The position numbers were made by a program, and so were the translations under genes. The notes below the pieces were generated by a model. The model was not told the DNA's origin. It made no database searches and worked only from the letters and a program-made list of their open reading frames with translations. Positions 16,358 to 25,081 of a stretch of DNA of 64,000 nucleotides are shown here, piece by piece (positions within the stretch are counted from its first letter, which is position 1; each line of letters opens with the position of its first letter). This DNA is from Allocatelliglobosispora scoriae (GTDB lineage Bacteria > Actinomycetota > Actinomycetes > Mycobacteriales > Micromonosporaceae), in the NCBI RefSeq assembly GCF_014204945.1, contig NZ_JACHMN010000003.1, positions 620,001 to 684,000 of the forward strand, read 5' to 3'.

Positions 16358-17626
16358 ATGCTCGGAAACGTGCACAAGATCGGCGCAACCGTGCTCGCGG
16401 CTGCGTTGGCCTTTGGCCTGGTCGCGTGCGGCGATGGTGATGACACGGCGACAGGTGGAAAGACCAAGGTCGTCATCGGTACGTTCGGTGAGTTCGGGTA
16501 CCAGCCGCTCTACAAGGAGTACATGGCTGCGCACCCCAACATCGAAATCGTCGAGCGCATCACCAAGACCGAGGACCATCACAAGAACCTCGCGGCGCAC
16601 CTCGCCACGAACACCGGCTCGGCCGACATCGAGGCGATCGAGGAGGGCTGGCTCGGCCAGTTCAAGTCGCAGCCCGACAAGTTCAACAACCTGCTCGACC
16701 TCGGCGCCAAGGACATCCAGGGCCAGTGGCCGGCCTGGAAGTGGCAGGCGTCGGTCGGCAAGAACGGCTCCCAGATCGGTCTCGGCACCGACGTCGGCGG
16801 CATGGCGATGTGCTACCGCACCGACCTCTTCGCCAAGGCCGGCCTGCCGACCAACCGCGACGAGGTCTCGGCGCTGTGGTCGAACTGGGACGGCTACATC
16901 ACCGCGGGCAAGAAGTACGCCGCCGCGAAGATCAAGGACTCGTCCTTCACCGACGGCCCGGCCGTCATGTACCGCGCGATCCTCGGCCAGGCGGACGTCG
17001 GCCTCTACGACACCTCCGACAACATCGTGGTCGACTCCAACCCCGCTGTGCGCGCCGCCTTCGACAAGACGATCGAGGCGCTCAACGCCGGCCTCTCCGC
17101 GAAGATCGCCGCCTGGTCCCCGGACTGGAACGCCGGTTTCCAGAAGGGCCGCTTCGCCACGATCGCCTGCCCGTCGTGGATGATGGCCTACATCCAGACC
17201 CAGGCCGCGGATGCCGCGGGCAAGTGGGACATCGCCAAGATCCCCGGTGGTACGGGCAACTGGGGTGGCTCGTTCCTGACGATCCCCAAGCAGTCCAAGC
17301 ACGCCAAGGAGGCGTACGAGCTGGCGGCCTGGCTGACCAGCCCGGCGCAGCAGGCGAAGGTCTTCCGCGACAAGGGCAACTTCCCGTCGACCTCGACGCT
17401 CTACAGCGACCCGGTCATCACGGACTTCGTCAACCCGTTCTTCAGCAACGCCCCGGTCGGAAAGATCTTCTCCGAGTCGGTCGCGACGATGAAGGCGCAG
17501 TACCTCGGCCCGAAGGCCGGCGACATCAACACCGCGATCATCAACGCGCTGACCCGTGTGGAGCAGGGCAAGCAGGCTCCTGACGCGGCATGGACCCAGG
17601 CGCTAGCAGAGGTAAAGAAGCTCTAG
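16358..17626 (+). CDS. Sugar ABC transporter substrate-binding lipoprotein (CUT1 type)
   Basis: A 422-residue family-1 solute-binding protein. The ATG at 16358 lies 9 bases after CGGAGG; a GTG further upstream would overlap the ribosome site. The N terminus is a lipoprotein signal (lipobox LVAC). The mature part has typical features of oligosaccharide binders (EEGWLGQFKS, GTDVGGMAMCYRTDLF, WSPDWNAGFQKG). It leads an operon with two permeases and a GH1 beta-glucosidase, so the ligand is probably a beta-glucoside released by the divergent GH30 enzyme. Confidence 0.92.
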   Translation: MLGNVHKIGATVLAAALAFGLVACGDGDDTATGGKTKVVIGTFGEFGYQPLYKEYMAAHPNIEIVERITKTEDHHKNLAAHLATNTGSADIEAIEEGWLGQFKSQPDKFNNLLDLGAKDIQGQWPAWKWQASVGKNGSQIGLGTDVGGMAMCYRTDLFAKAGLPTNRDEVSALWSNWDGYITAGKKYAAAKIKDSSFTDGPAVMYRAILGQADVGLYDTSDNIVVDSNPAVRAAFDKTIEALNAGLSAKIAAWSPDWNAGFQKGRFATIACPSWMMAYIQTQAADAAGKWDIAKIPGGTGNWGGSFLTIPKQSKHAKEAYELAAWLTSPAQQAKVFRDKGNFPSTSTLYSDPVITDFVNPFFSNAPVGKIFSESVATMKAQYLGPKAGDINTAIINALTRVEQGKQAPDAAWTQALAEVKKL

Positions 17627-17637
17627 CCCCGCCAACT

Positions 17638-17677
17638 CCCGGTCTCGGCAGACTCTGTGACCCCTGCCGGGACCGGG
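17638..17677 (+). terminator. Intercistronic hairpin after binding-protein gene
   Basis: CCCGGTC-t-CGGCAG pairs with CTGCCG-g-GACCGGG (13 pairs, one mismatch) 12 bases after the stop. Located between binding protein and permeases, it probably lowers read-through or stabilises the upstream mRNA, a common way to keep the binding protein in excess. Confidence 0.6.
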
Positions 17678-17702
17678 CCCCTCTTCAGGAGACCTGAACG
17701 CC

Positions 17703-18596
17703 GTGAAATCCTGGTTGCACCGCCTCGATGTGAAGGCCTCTCCGTACCTTTACATCTCACCCTTCTTCATCCTCTTCGCCATCCTCGGCATCTTCCCGCT
17801 GCTCTACACCGCGTGGGTCTCGCTCCACGACTGGAGCCTCATCTCCGACACCCACACCTTCATCGGCATCCAGAACTACAAGGATCTGCTCGCGGACTCG
17901 TTCTTCTGGAACGCGCTGTGGAACACCCTGTCGATCTGGGTGATCTCGACCGTTCCGCAGCTCATCTTCGCGCTGATCCTGGCGCACGTGCTCAACAACC
18001 GCCTGCGCGGCCAGTCGCTCTGGCGTGCGGGCCTGATCCTGCCCAACATCACCAGTGTCGTCGCCGTCACGATCATCTTCGGCCAGCTCTTCGGCCGGGA
18101 CTACGGTCTGATCAACTGGGTGCTGGGCATCGTCGGTGTCGGCCACATCGACTGGCAGTCGGGTACGGCGAGCTCGCACATCGCGATCTCGGTCATGATC
18201 ATTTGGCGCTGGACGGGGTACAACGCCCTGATCTACCTCGCCGCGATGCAGGCGGTACCGGAATCGCTCCACGAAGCGGCAATCATCGATGGTGCCACTT
18301 CCATGCAGCGGCTCCGGAAGATCACGATCCCGTCGATCCGTCCGACGATCATCTTCACCGTCATCATCTCCAGCATCGGCGGCATGCAGGTGCTCGCCGA
18401 GCCGCTGCTCTTCGGCGGCGGCCTGACCGGTGGCTCGGACCGCCAGTTCCAGACACTCTCGCTCTACCTCTACGAGATCGGCTTCAGCCGGTTCGACTTC
18501 GGCTACGCATCCGCGACCGCCTGGCTCATGTTCCTGGTGATCACCTTCGTCGCCGCCGCCAACTTCTTCATCATCCGACGCATCCGGAGGGCTTGA
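17703..18596 (+). CDS. Sugar ABC transporter permease (MalF type)
   Basis: A 297-residue membrane protein with six predicted helices. The first (about residues 20-40) is FILFAILGIFPLLYTAW. The cytoplasmic EAA loop that contacts the ATPase is visible as EAAIIDGATSMQRLRKITIP. GTG start. Its stop overlaps the ATG of the next permease (TGATG), so the two subunits are translated together. Confidence 0.93.
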   Translation: MKSWLHRLDVKASPYLYISPFFILFAILGIFPLLYTAWVSLHDWSLISDTHTFIGIQNYKDLLADSFFWNALWNTLSIWVISTVPQLIFALILAHVLNNRLRGQSLWRAGLILPNITSVVAVTIIFGQLFGRDYGLINWVLGIVGVGHIDWQSGTASSHIAISVMIIWRWTGYNALIYLAAMQAVPESLHEAAIIDGATSMQRLRKITIPSIRPTIIFTVIISSIGGMQVLAEPLLFGGGLTGGSDRQFQTLSLYLYEIGFSRFDFGYASATAWLMFLVITFVAAANFFIIRRIRRA

Positions 18597-19495
18597 TGGC
18601 CACCGAACTTTCGGCCAGGCCGCTTACCGAGCAGCCGGCTGCCAGGAAGAAGCACCCCGTCCGGCCGATCTTCCGCCGGGACGGCAAGCCCGGCCTGCTG
18701 ATGTACCTGACGCTGATCGCGTTCCTCTTCTTCTCGGCGTTCCCGTTCTACTGGAGCATCGTCGTCGGTTCGCGCGACAACTCGGCGCTCGGCGACGTGC
18801 CGCCGCCGTTGACGCCGGGCGGCAACCTCCTCGACAACATCCAGCGGGTCTTCGACACGGTCCCGTTCGGCCAGGCACTCATCAACTCGGCGATCGTGTC
18901 GACGGTGATCACCTTCAGCGTGATCCTCTTCTCCACCCTCGCCGGGTTCGCCTTCGCCAAGCTCAACTTCCGCGGCAAGCCGGGCCTCTTCGTCGCCGTC
19001 GTGGCGACGATGATGGTCCCGACCCAGCTCGGCATCATCCCGCTCTACATCCTGATGGCGAAGCTCAACATGCTCGGCACGATGTACGCGGTGATCGCGC
19101 CCAGCCTGGTCAGCGCCTTCGGGGTCTTCTTCATGACCCAGTACCTCTCGTCGGCGCTCCCGGGTGAGCTGCTCGAAGCCGGTCGCGTCGACGGCTGCAG
19201 CACGATCATGCTCTTCTGGCACGTGGTGCTCCCGGTCGCGCGGCCGGCCGCCGCCGTGCTGGGCATGCTCACCTTCATGACGGCCTGGAACGACTTCTTC
19301 TGGCCGCTCGTGGTGCTGACGCCCGAGGACCCGACCGTGCAGATCTCGCTCTCCAACCTGGCCAGCGGCTACATCACGGACTTCTCGCTGACCCTCACCG
19401 GTGCCGCTCTCGCGACGCTGCCGCTGATCATCGCGTTCGCGCTGCTGGGCAAGTACCTCATCCAAGGAATCATGCAGGGAGCGATCAAGGGATGA
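18596..19495 (+). CDS. Sugar ABC transporter permease (MalG type)
   Basis: A 299-residue partner permease, starting at the ATG that overlaps the MalF-type stop. After a basic 40-residue N-terminal tail there are six membrane helices; the EAA loop reads EAGRVDGCSTIMLFWHVVLP. No ATPase gene accompanies the pair; in many actinomycetes CUT1 importers share a distant MsiK-type ATPase, and I assume that here. The stop overlaps the GH1 start. Confidence 0.93.
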   Translation: MATELSARPLTEQPAARKKHPVRPIFRRDGKPGLLMYLTLIAFLFFSAFPFYWSIVVGSRDNSALGDVPPPLTPGGNLLDNIQRVFDTVPFGQALINSAIVSTVITFSVILFSTLAGFAFAKLNFRGKPGLFVAVVATMMVPTQLGIIPLYILMAKLNMLGTMYAVIAPSLVSAFGVFFMTQYLSSALPGELLEAGRVDGCSTIMLFWHVVLPVARPAAAVLGMLTFMTAWNDFFWPLVVLTPEDPTVQISLSNLASGYITDFSLTLTGAALATLPLIIAFALLGKYLIQGIMQGAIKG

Positions 19496-20883
19496 CGCAG
19501 ATCGACGAGCAGGCACTCGCGACCCGAGCCGCCTTCCCGGAGGGCTTTCGCTGGGGGGTCGCCACAGCGTCCTACCAGATCGAGGGCGCGAGTGCGGAGG
19601 ACGGACGGACCCCGTCCATCTGGGACACCTTCGCCCGCACGCCGGGCAAGGTCTACCGGGGCCACACCGGGGACATCGCCTGCGATCACTACCACCGTTA
19701 TCCCGAGGATGTCGCGATCATGCGCGATCTCGGCGTACAAACCTATCGGTTCTCCACGGCCTGGCCCCGCGTCAAGCCGGACGGGACCGGCCCGACCAAC
19801 CAGCGAGGGCTTGACTTCTACGATCGATTGACCGACGCGCTGCTGGCGGCGGGCATCGATCCGATGGTGACGCTCTACCACTGGGACCTGCCGCAGGTGC
19901 TGGAGGACCGGGGCGGCTGGACCAACCGCGAGACGGCATACCACTTCGCCGACTACGCGGCCGCGGTCCACGCCCGCCTCGGTGACCGGGTGCGCACCTG
20001 GACCACGCTCAACGAGCCGTGGTGCTCGGCGTTCCTCGGCTACAGCTCGGGCGACCACGCGCCGGGGCGGACGGAGACCCCGGCCTCCTTCCGCGCCGCG
20101 CACCACCTGCTGCTCGGCCACGGCCTGGCGGTGCAGGCGCTGCGGGCCGGCGGGGCCCGCGAGGTCTCGATCACGGTCAACCTGACCCACGCGACCCCGC
20201 TGGACCCCTCGTCGAGCCACGACGTGGACGCGGCGACGATCGTGGACGGGCTGCACAACCGGATCTTCCTCGACCCGCTGCTGCGCGGGCGGTACCCGAC
20301 CGACATGCTGGCCCTGACGGCCCGGTTCGCCGGGCTCGACCACATCAGGCCGGGCGACGACGCGATCATCGCGGCGCCGATCGACCTCCTGGGGGTCAAC
20401 TACTACGTGCCGACGATCCTCGCGGCGAAGGTCGGCACGGCGCCGTCGACGCAGTTCCCGGGCACCGAGGGCGTCGTCTTCGTGCCGCAGGACCGGCCGA
20501 CCACGGCGATGGACTGGCCGATCGACGCGAGCGGCCTGCGGGACCTGCTGCTGCGGCTGGGCCGGGACTACCCGGAGACGCCGCTCATGATCACTGAGAA
20601 CGGCGCCGCCTTCTACGACGTCGTCGACGGTGACCGGGTCAACGACGCCGACCGCATCGACTTCCTGCGGTCGCACCTGCTCGCCGCCCATGAGGCCATC
20701 GCCGCCGGGGTCAACCTGCAGGGCTACCTGGCCTGGTCGCTGCTCGACAATTTCGAGTGGGCATACGGCTACGACAAGCGGTTCGGTCTGGTGCACGTCG
20801 ACTACACCACGCAGCGGCGGATCCCCAAGGAGTCGGCGCACTGGTTCAAGGAGGTCATCGCGGCGAACGCGCTCGATACGTGA
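19492..20883 (+). CDS. GH1 beta-glucosidase
   Basis: A 463-residue cytoplasmic GH1 enzyme, full length for the family and lacking a signal peptide. The N-terminal signature FRWGVATASYQIEGA is present; the acid/base Glu (about 175) is in TLNEPW and the nucleophile Glu (about 369) in ITENGAAF. It starts ATGA-overlapped with the permease and closes the importer operon. It should hydrolyse imported beta-linked gluco-oligosaccharides to glucose, completing the GH30-importer-GH1 route. Confidence 0.95.
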   Translation: MTQIDEQALATRAAFPEGFRWGVATASYQIEGASAEDGRTPSIWDTFARTPGKVYRGHTGDIACDHYHRYPEDVAIMRDLGVQTYRFSTAWPRVKPDGTGPTNQRGLDFYDRLTDALLAAGIDPMVTLYHWDLPQVLEDRGGWTNRETAYHFADYAAAVHARLGDRVRTWTTLNEPWCSAFLGYSSGDHAPGRTETPASFRAAHHLLLGHGLAVQALRAGGAREVSITVNLTHATPLDPSSSHDVDAATIVDGLHNRIFLDPLLRGRYPTDMLALTARFAGLDHIRPGDDAIIAAPIDLLGVNYYVPTILAAKVGTAPSTQFPGTEGVVFVPQDRPTTAMDWPIDASGLRDLLLRLGRDYPETPLMITENGAAFYDVVDGDRVNDADRIDFLRSHLLAAHEAIAAGVNLQGYLAWSLLDNFEWAYGYDKRFGLVHVDYTTQRRIPKESAHWFKEVIAANALDT

Positions 20884-20896
20884 GAGGCTGGGTCCC

Positions 20897-22144
20897 ATGG
20901 ACTCCAGCGACCAGCAGGTATTCGTCATCGTCGGTGCATCACTCGCCGGTGCCAAGGCTGCGGAGACCCTCCGCGCCGAGGGATTCACCGGCCGGGTGGT
21001 GCTGATCGGCTCGGAGACCGAGCGGCCCTATGAAAGGCCGCCGCTCTCCAAGGGATACCTGCAGGGCGCCGAGCCGCGCGACAAGATCTACGTGCACGAC
21101 CCCGACTGGTACGCCGAGCAGCAGGTCGAGCTGTGGCTCGGACGGACCGTCACCGGCATCGATCCGGCCGAGCACGCCGTCGTGGTCGACGGCACCGAGC
21201 GGCTGCACTACGACAAGCTCCTGCTCGCCACCGGCTCCCGGGCGCGTCGCCTCGACGTCCCGGGGGCCGAGGCGCAGGGCGTACTGTCGCTGCGCTCCGC
21301 CGAGGAGTCCGACGCGCTGCTCGCGGCCCTCAAGACGGGCGGTGAGGTGCTCATCGTCGGCGCGGGCTGGATCGGCCTGGAGGTCGCCGCAGCGGCCCGG
21401 TCGCACGGCTGCAACGTGACGGTCGTCGAGCTCGACTGGGCGCCGCTGCGCCGGGTGCTCGGCGACGAGATCGGGAAGATCATCCGCGACCTGCACGAGG
21501 CGAACGGCGTGGCGTTCCGCTTCGGCATCGGCGTGCGCTCCCTCGGCGACCTCGACGGGCACGTGCGCAGCGTCCTTCTCGACGACGGCACCGAGATCGC
21601 CGCCGACGTGGTCGTGGTCGGCGTCGGCATCCAGCCGGCCGCGGAGCTCGCGCTCGCGGCGGGCCTCGCCGTCGACAACGGCATCGTCGTGGACGCGTCG
21701 CTGCGAACGGCCGATCCGGACATCTACGCCTGCGGCGATGTCGCCTCGTCCTTCCGCCCGTCGATCGACCGCCACCTGCGGGTGGAGCACTGGTCCAACG
21801 CGCTCGACGGCGGTCCGGCCGCGGCGCGGTCGATGCTCGGGCAGGATGTCGCCTACGACCCGGTGCCCTACTTCTTCACCGACCAGTTCAACCTCGGCAT
21901 GGAGTATGCCGGCTTCGCCGACCGGGACGACCGGCTCGTCTTCCGGGGTGAGCCGTCCATCGAGGAAGGCTTCATCGCGTTCTGGGTCTCGGGCACCGGC
22001 CGGGTCACGGCGGGGATGAACGTCAACGTCTGGGATGTCACCGACGACATCCAGGCCCTGGTCCGGGCCGGTTGGGCCGGGAACTGCGTCGACCTGGAGA
22101 AGCTCGCGGATCCGGCCGTCCCGCTGCGGGATCTGCTGCCCTGA
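20897..22144 (+). CDS. FAD/NAD-dependent ferredoxin reductase-type oxidoreductase
   Basis: A 415-residue flavoprotein of the putidaredoxin/rubredoxin-reductase class. It has the FAD-binding start VIVGASLAGAKAAETL, the family segment ERPYERPPLSKGYL, the NAD-binding VGAGWIGLEVAAAA and the second FAD contact IYACGDVA, then a reductase C-terminal domain. The ATG at 20897 is 13 bases after the GH1 stop. Such proteins pass electrons from NAD(P)H to a ferredoxin serving P450s or other oxygenases. No ferredoxin gene lies nearby. Confidence 0.92.
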   Translation: MDSSDQQVFVIVGASLAGAKAAETLRAEGFTGRVVLIGSETERPYERPPLSKGYLQGAEPRDKIYVHDPDWYAEQQVELWLGRTVTGIDPAEHAVVVDGTERLHYDKLLLATGSRARRLDVPGAEAQGVLSLRSAEESDALLAALKTGGEVLIVGAGWIGLEVAAAARSHGCNVTVVELDWAPLRRVLGDEIGKIIRDLHEANGVAFRFGIGVRSLGDLDGHVRSVLLDDGTEIAADVVVVGVGIQPAAELALAAGLAVDNGIVVDASLRTADPDIYACGDVASSFRPSIDRHLRVEHWSNALDGGPAAARSMLGQDVAYDPVPYFFTDQFNLGMEYAGFADRDDRLVFRGEPSIEEGFIAFWVSGTGRVTAGMNVNVWDVTDDIQALVRAGWAGNCVDLEKLADPAVPLRDLLP

Positions 22145-22191
22145 TCGCGGTCTTGCCGTGAATCGGACATAACGGCTGTCATCATGATCGG

Positions 22192-23376
22192 GTGAGCAGC
22201 CTCATCTGGCGGTACGTCGCGTTGATCATGGCCGCCGCCCTGATGGGGCCCCTCATCGCCGACCGGCTGCGGCGGTGGGTCGCGATCCCCACCGTCGTCG
22301 TCGAGATCGCGCTCGGCATCATCCTCGGCCCGGCGATCCTCGGCTGGGTGCACGACGGGGATGTCGTCGGCGCCCTCGCCGACCTCGGCGTCATGATGCT
22401 CTTCTTCCTCGCCGGATACGAGGTCGACTTCCGCCGGATCGCCGGTAAGCCGATCAAGCTCGCCACCGTGGGCTGGATCTGCTCCTTCGCGGTCGGCCTG
22501 CTCGTCGCCGGGATCGCCACCCGCGACCTCGGCGCGACGATGGTGGTGGCCGTCGCGGTCTCGACCACGGCACTCGGCACGATCCTGCCGATCGTCCGCG
22601 ACGCCGGGCTCCTGCCGCAGCCGCTCGGCGCCCGGATCATGGCGGTCGGCGCGATCGGCGAATTCGCCCCGATGATCGCGATCGCGCTCTTCCTCAGCGG
22701 TGCCCGGCCGGGTCGGACGATCATCGCGCTCGTGCTCTTCGTGCTGCTCACGGTGGGTGCGGCGCTGTTGGCGATGCGCGAGCCCTCCGAGCGGCTGCGG
22801 CGGCTGCTCACCGCCACACTGGGGACGAGCGCGCAGTTCGCCGTACGCCTGTGCCTGCTCGCCGCCGTCGCCTTCGTCTGGATCGCGGTCGCGCTCAACC
22901 TCGATATGATCATGGGGGCCTTCGCGGCCGGCATCACGATGAAGCTGGTCCTCGCGACCATCAGCGAGCACGAGGCCGAGCAGGTCGAGTCGAAGCTCGA
23001 CGGCATCGGGTTCGGGCTGCTCATCCCGATCTTCTTCGTGATGACCGGGGTCCGGTTCGACCTGCGCGCCCTGCTGGCGAGTCCGAAGGCGCTGCTCCTG
23101 CTGCCCCTGGTGCTGCTGCTGTTCCTGCTGGCCCGGGGCCTGGTGACATACGTCGTCCACCGCAACGACCAACCGGAGCCGCAGCGTCGGCAGCTCGCGC
23201 TCTTCGCGGCGGCACAGCTGCCGCTCGTCGTGGTCGCGACCGATCTCGGTGTCGAACGCGGCTTCATCGGTCCCGACATCGCGGCCTCGATGGTCGGCGC
23301 GGCGATGCTCTCGGTGGCGATCTACCCGCTCCTCGCCCTGCGCGTCCCCAGCCGCCCCGCTCCCGCACTCCCCTGA
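22192..23376 (+). CDS. Cation/proton antiporter (CPA2, Kef type)
   Basis: A 394-residue membrane protein with about 12 hydrophobic segments of the Na_H_Exchanger family (ILGPAILGWVHDGDVV, LADLGVMMLFFLAGYEVDF, FIGPDIAASMVGAAMLSVA). It starts with GTG. No C-terminal TrkA-N regulatory domain is present, unlike full KefB/KefC. Its TGA stop lies inside the first bases of a repeat element. Role: exchange of Na+ or K+ for H+; the ion is not deducible. Confidence 0.88.
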   Translation: MSSLIWRYVALIMAAALMGPLIADRLRRWVAIPTVVVEIALGIILGPAILGWVHDGDVVGALADLGVMMLFFLAGYEVDFRRIAGKPIKLATVGWICSFAVGLLVAGIATRDLGATMVVAVAVSTTALGTILPIVRDAGLLPQPLGARIMAVGAIGEFAPMIAIALFLSGARPGRTIIALVLFVLLTVGAALLAMREPSERLRRLLTATLGTSAQFAVRLCLLAAVAFVWIAVALNLDMIMGAFAAGITMKLVLATISEHEAEQVESKLDGIGFGLLIPIFFVMTGVRFDLRALLASPKALLLLPLVLLLFLLARGLVTYVVHRNDQPEPQRRQLALFAAAQLPLVVVATDLGVERGFIGPDIAASMVGAAMLSVAIYPLLALRVPSRPAPALP

Positions 23377-23483
23377 ATTTTAATGCTGGACACGCCGCGA
23401 AAAGCGCAACAAAGGTCAGGATCAACTAGCCCCTGACCTTTGTTGCACTCGCACCGGCGTGTCCAGCATTAAAATTCAGGGGG
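23370..23483. repeat. Repeat family 2, inverted double copy forming a long hairpin
   Basis: Left arm 23370-23427 matches copy A (13800) closely; right arm 23432-23483 is its reverse complement with a few changes, so the pair can fold into a hairpin with roughly 50-bp arms. The left arm begins inside the last codons of the antiporter gene and contributes its TGA. It may act as a terminator before the riboswitch unit. Confidence 0.9.
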
Positions 23484-23523
23484 GCGCTGGGGGCGGGGTG
23501 GGTCACAGTGGCACGGCTTGCGG

Positions 23524-23553
23524 TTGACAGCGCGGGGCGACGGTGTCGAGACT
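23524..23553 (+). promoter_or_regulatory. Promoter of first cobalamin-riboswitch unit
   Basis: TTGACA at 23524-23529, then GAGACT (fits NANNNT) at 23548-23553 with an 18-bp spacer, just before the riboswitch aptamer. Confidence 0.45.
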
Positions 23554-23559
23554 GGCGAC

Positions 23560-23675
23560 CACAACTGTATGTGCACGGTGGTGGGGGAAGTCCGGTGTGA
23601 TTCCGGCGCTGACCCGCAACGGTAAGTCCTCGACATCCTCGATGTCCTGGCGAGCCCGATTACCCACGGCCGTGC
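23560..23675 (+). ncRNA. Cobalamin riboswitch 1
   Basis: The leader has the class hallmarks: GGTGGGGGAAGTCCGGTG, the conserved core ending GCTGACCCGCAACGGT (23608-23623), a variable stem (CGACATCC...), and the closing GAGCCCGATTACCC. It lies about 140 bases before the start of the sortase-anchored protein gene. Adenosyl- or other cobalamin binding would be expected to shut off expression of the downstream pair when B12 is plentiful. Confidence 0.92.
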
Positions 23676-23812
23676 TGAGCCCCTACTGAAGCTCCCGTCG
23701 TGGTTCACGGGATGGGGCCCGGGTCGACCGCTCAACGCCGTGCCCTGACGGGTGGCGGGTGCGTCGGTGCCGGGGTCCGTTTCGCGCCCCGCACCGAAAG
23801 GCGTACCCCCTC

Positions 23813-25081
23813 ATGCTGCGTCCATCCCTCCTCCCGCGCGGCGGCGCGCGGCTTGCCGCCGTCGCCGCTGTCGCGGTTCTGGCCTTTGCCGGTGCCGCTC
23901 CCGCGCAGGCCGCGCCGCCCACCACCGATCAGCCCGCAGCGGCGGCCGGCGGCTGGCTCGCCCGCCAGCTCGTCGACGGCGAGCGGTTCGAGTCCGACTT
24001 CGGCGGCGGTCTCGTCTACCCCGACCAGGGGCTCACCCTCGACGCCGTGCTCGCCTTCGCGGCGGCCGGGGTCGCCGGTGACAACGCGGACAAGGCCCTC
24101 GCCTGGCTCGCCGATGCCGACACGCTCGCGGGCTACATCGGCGACGGGACCGACGAGTCCTATGCCGGTGCGCACGCCAAGCTGATGCTCGCGGTGCAGG
24201 TCCAGGGCAAGAACCCGGCCTCCTTCGGCGGCGTCGACCTCGACTCCCGGCTGCGCGCGCTGATGGCCGCGTCGGGTCGGTTCGTCGACAAGTCGGCCTA
24301 CGGCGACTACAGCAACGGCTTCAGCCAAGCCCTCGCCGTGCTCGCCCTCGACCGCACCGCCGCCGGTGTGCCCGCCGCCGCGGTGACCTACCTCGCCGGT
24401 ACGCAGTGCGCCGACGGCGGTTTCCCGCTCTACCTGGAGCAGCCGACCTGTGCCTCCGATGTGGACTCGACCGGCATGGTCGTGCAGGCGCTGATCGCCG
24501 CGGGCGACTCCGCCAACGCCACCGAGGGCGTGGAGTGGCTGCTCACCAAGCAGAAGGCCGACGGCGGCTTCGGCGGCAGCGGCCCCACCTCGGGTGAGAA
24601 CGCCAACAGCACCGGCCTCGCCGCGCAGGCCCTGCGGGTCGCGGGCCGCGCCACCGCCGCCAACAAGGCGGTCGCCTACCTCACGAAGCTCCAGGTCGGC
24701 TGCGCGGGCGCGGTCGCCGACCGGGGCGGGGTCGCCTACGACGGGACCGGGTTCGACGCCGCCAACGCCAACCGGGCCACCGCGCAGGCGATCCTGGGCC
24801 TTTCCGGGCACGGATTCGCCGAGCTCGACGGCGCGCAGGCCGCCGACGCCGCGCCGGTGCTGCTCTGCGCGACGGCATCCCCCTCGCCGTCCGCCTCCGT
24901 TCCCGCTTCGCCGTCGACGAGCGGCTCCGCGTCCCCCGTGCCGGGTGAGGGCGGCGGCCTGCCGGTCACCGGCCAGCCCGTCGCGCTGCTCATCTGGAGC
25001 GGTGCCGCACTGGTCGGCATCGGTGCGGTCGCCTTCGTGGTCGGTCGCCGCCGTCGTCGCCTGAGCGAACCGGCTGCATGA
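23813..25081 (+). CDS. Sortase-anchored alpha/alpha-barrel (prenyltransferase/squalene-cyclase repeat) protein under B12 control
   Basis: A 422-residue surface protein. The ATG at 23813 gives a signal peptide (1-32). The body is a set of helical repeats with the prenyltransferase/squalene-cyclase signature (ADGGFPLY, STGMVVQALIAAG, KADGGFGGSG, STGLAAQALRVAG). A Pro/Ser linker leads to LPVTG (383-387), a hydrophobic helix and RRRRR: a sortase cell-wall anchor. The same alpha/alpha-barrel fold is the N-terminal domain of animal intrinsic factor and transcobalamin. Together with the B12 riboswitch and overlapping DUF4430-like gene, this suggests a cobalamin-capture role rather than cyclase chemistry. 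Confidence 0.85.
   Translation: MLRPSLLPRGGARLAAVAAVAVLAFAGAAPAQAAPPTTDQPAAAAGGWLARQLVDGERFESDFGGGLVYPDQGLTLDAVLAFAAAGVAGDNADKALAWLADADTLAGYIGDGTDESYAGAHAKLMLAVQVQGKNPASFGGVDLDSRLRALMAASGRFVDKSAYGDYSNGFSQALAVLALDRTAAGVPAAAVTYLAGTQCADGGFPLYLEQPTCASDVDSTGMVVQALIAAGDSANATEGVEWLLTKQKADGGFGGSGPTSGENANSTGLAAQALRVAGRATAANKAVAYLTKLQVGCAGAVADRGGVAYDGTGFDAANANRATAQAILGLSGHGFAELDGAQAADAAPVLLCATASPSPSASVPASPSTSGSASPVPGEGGGLPVTGQPVALLIWSGAALVGIGAVAFVVGRRRRRLSEPAA

Noticed and set aside
23813-25081. A terpene cyclase or squalene-hopene cyclase
   Set aside because: The helical repeats match the fold, but there is no DxDD active-site motif, and the protein has a signal peptide, a sortase anchor and a B12 riboswitch.
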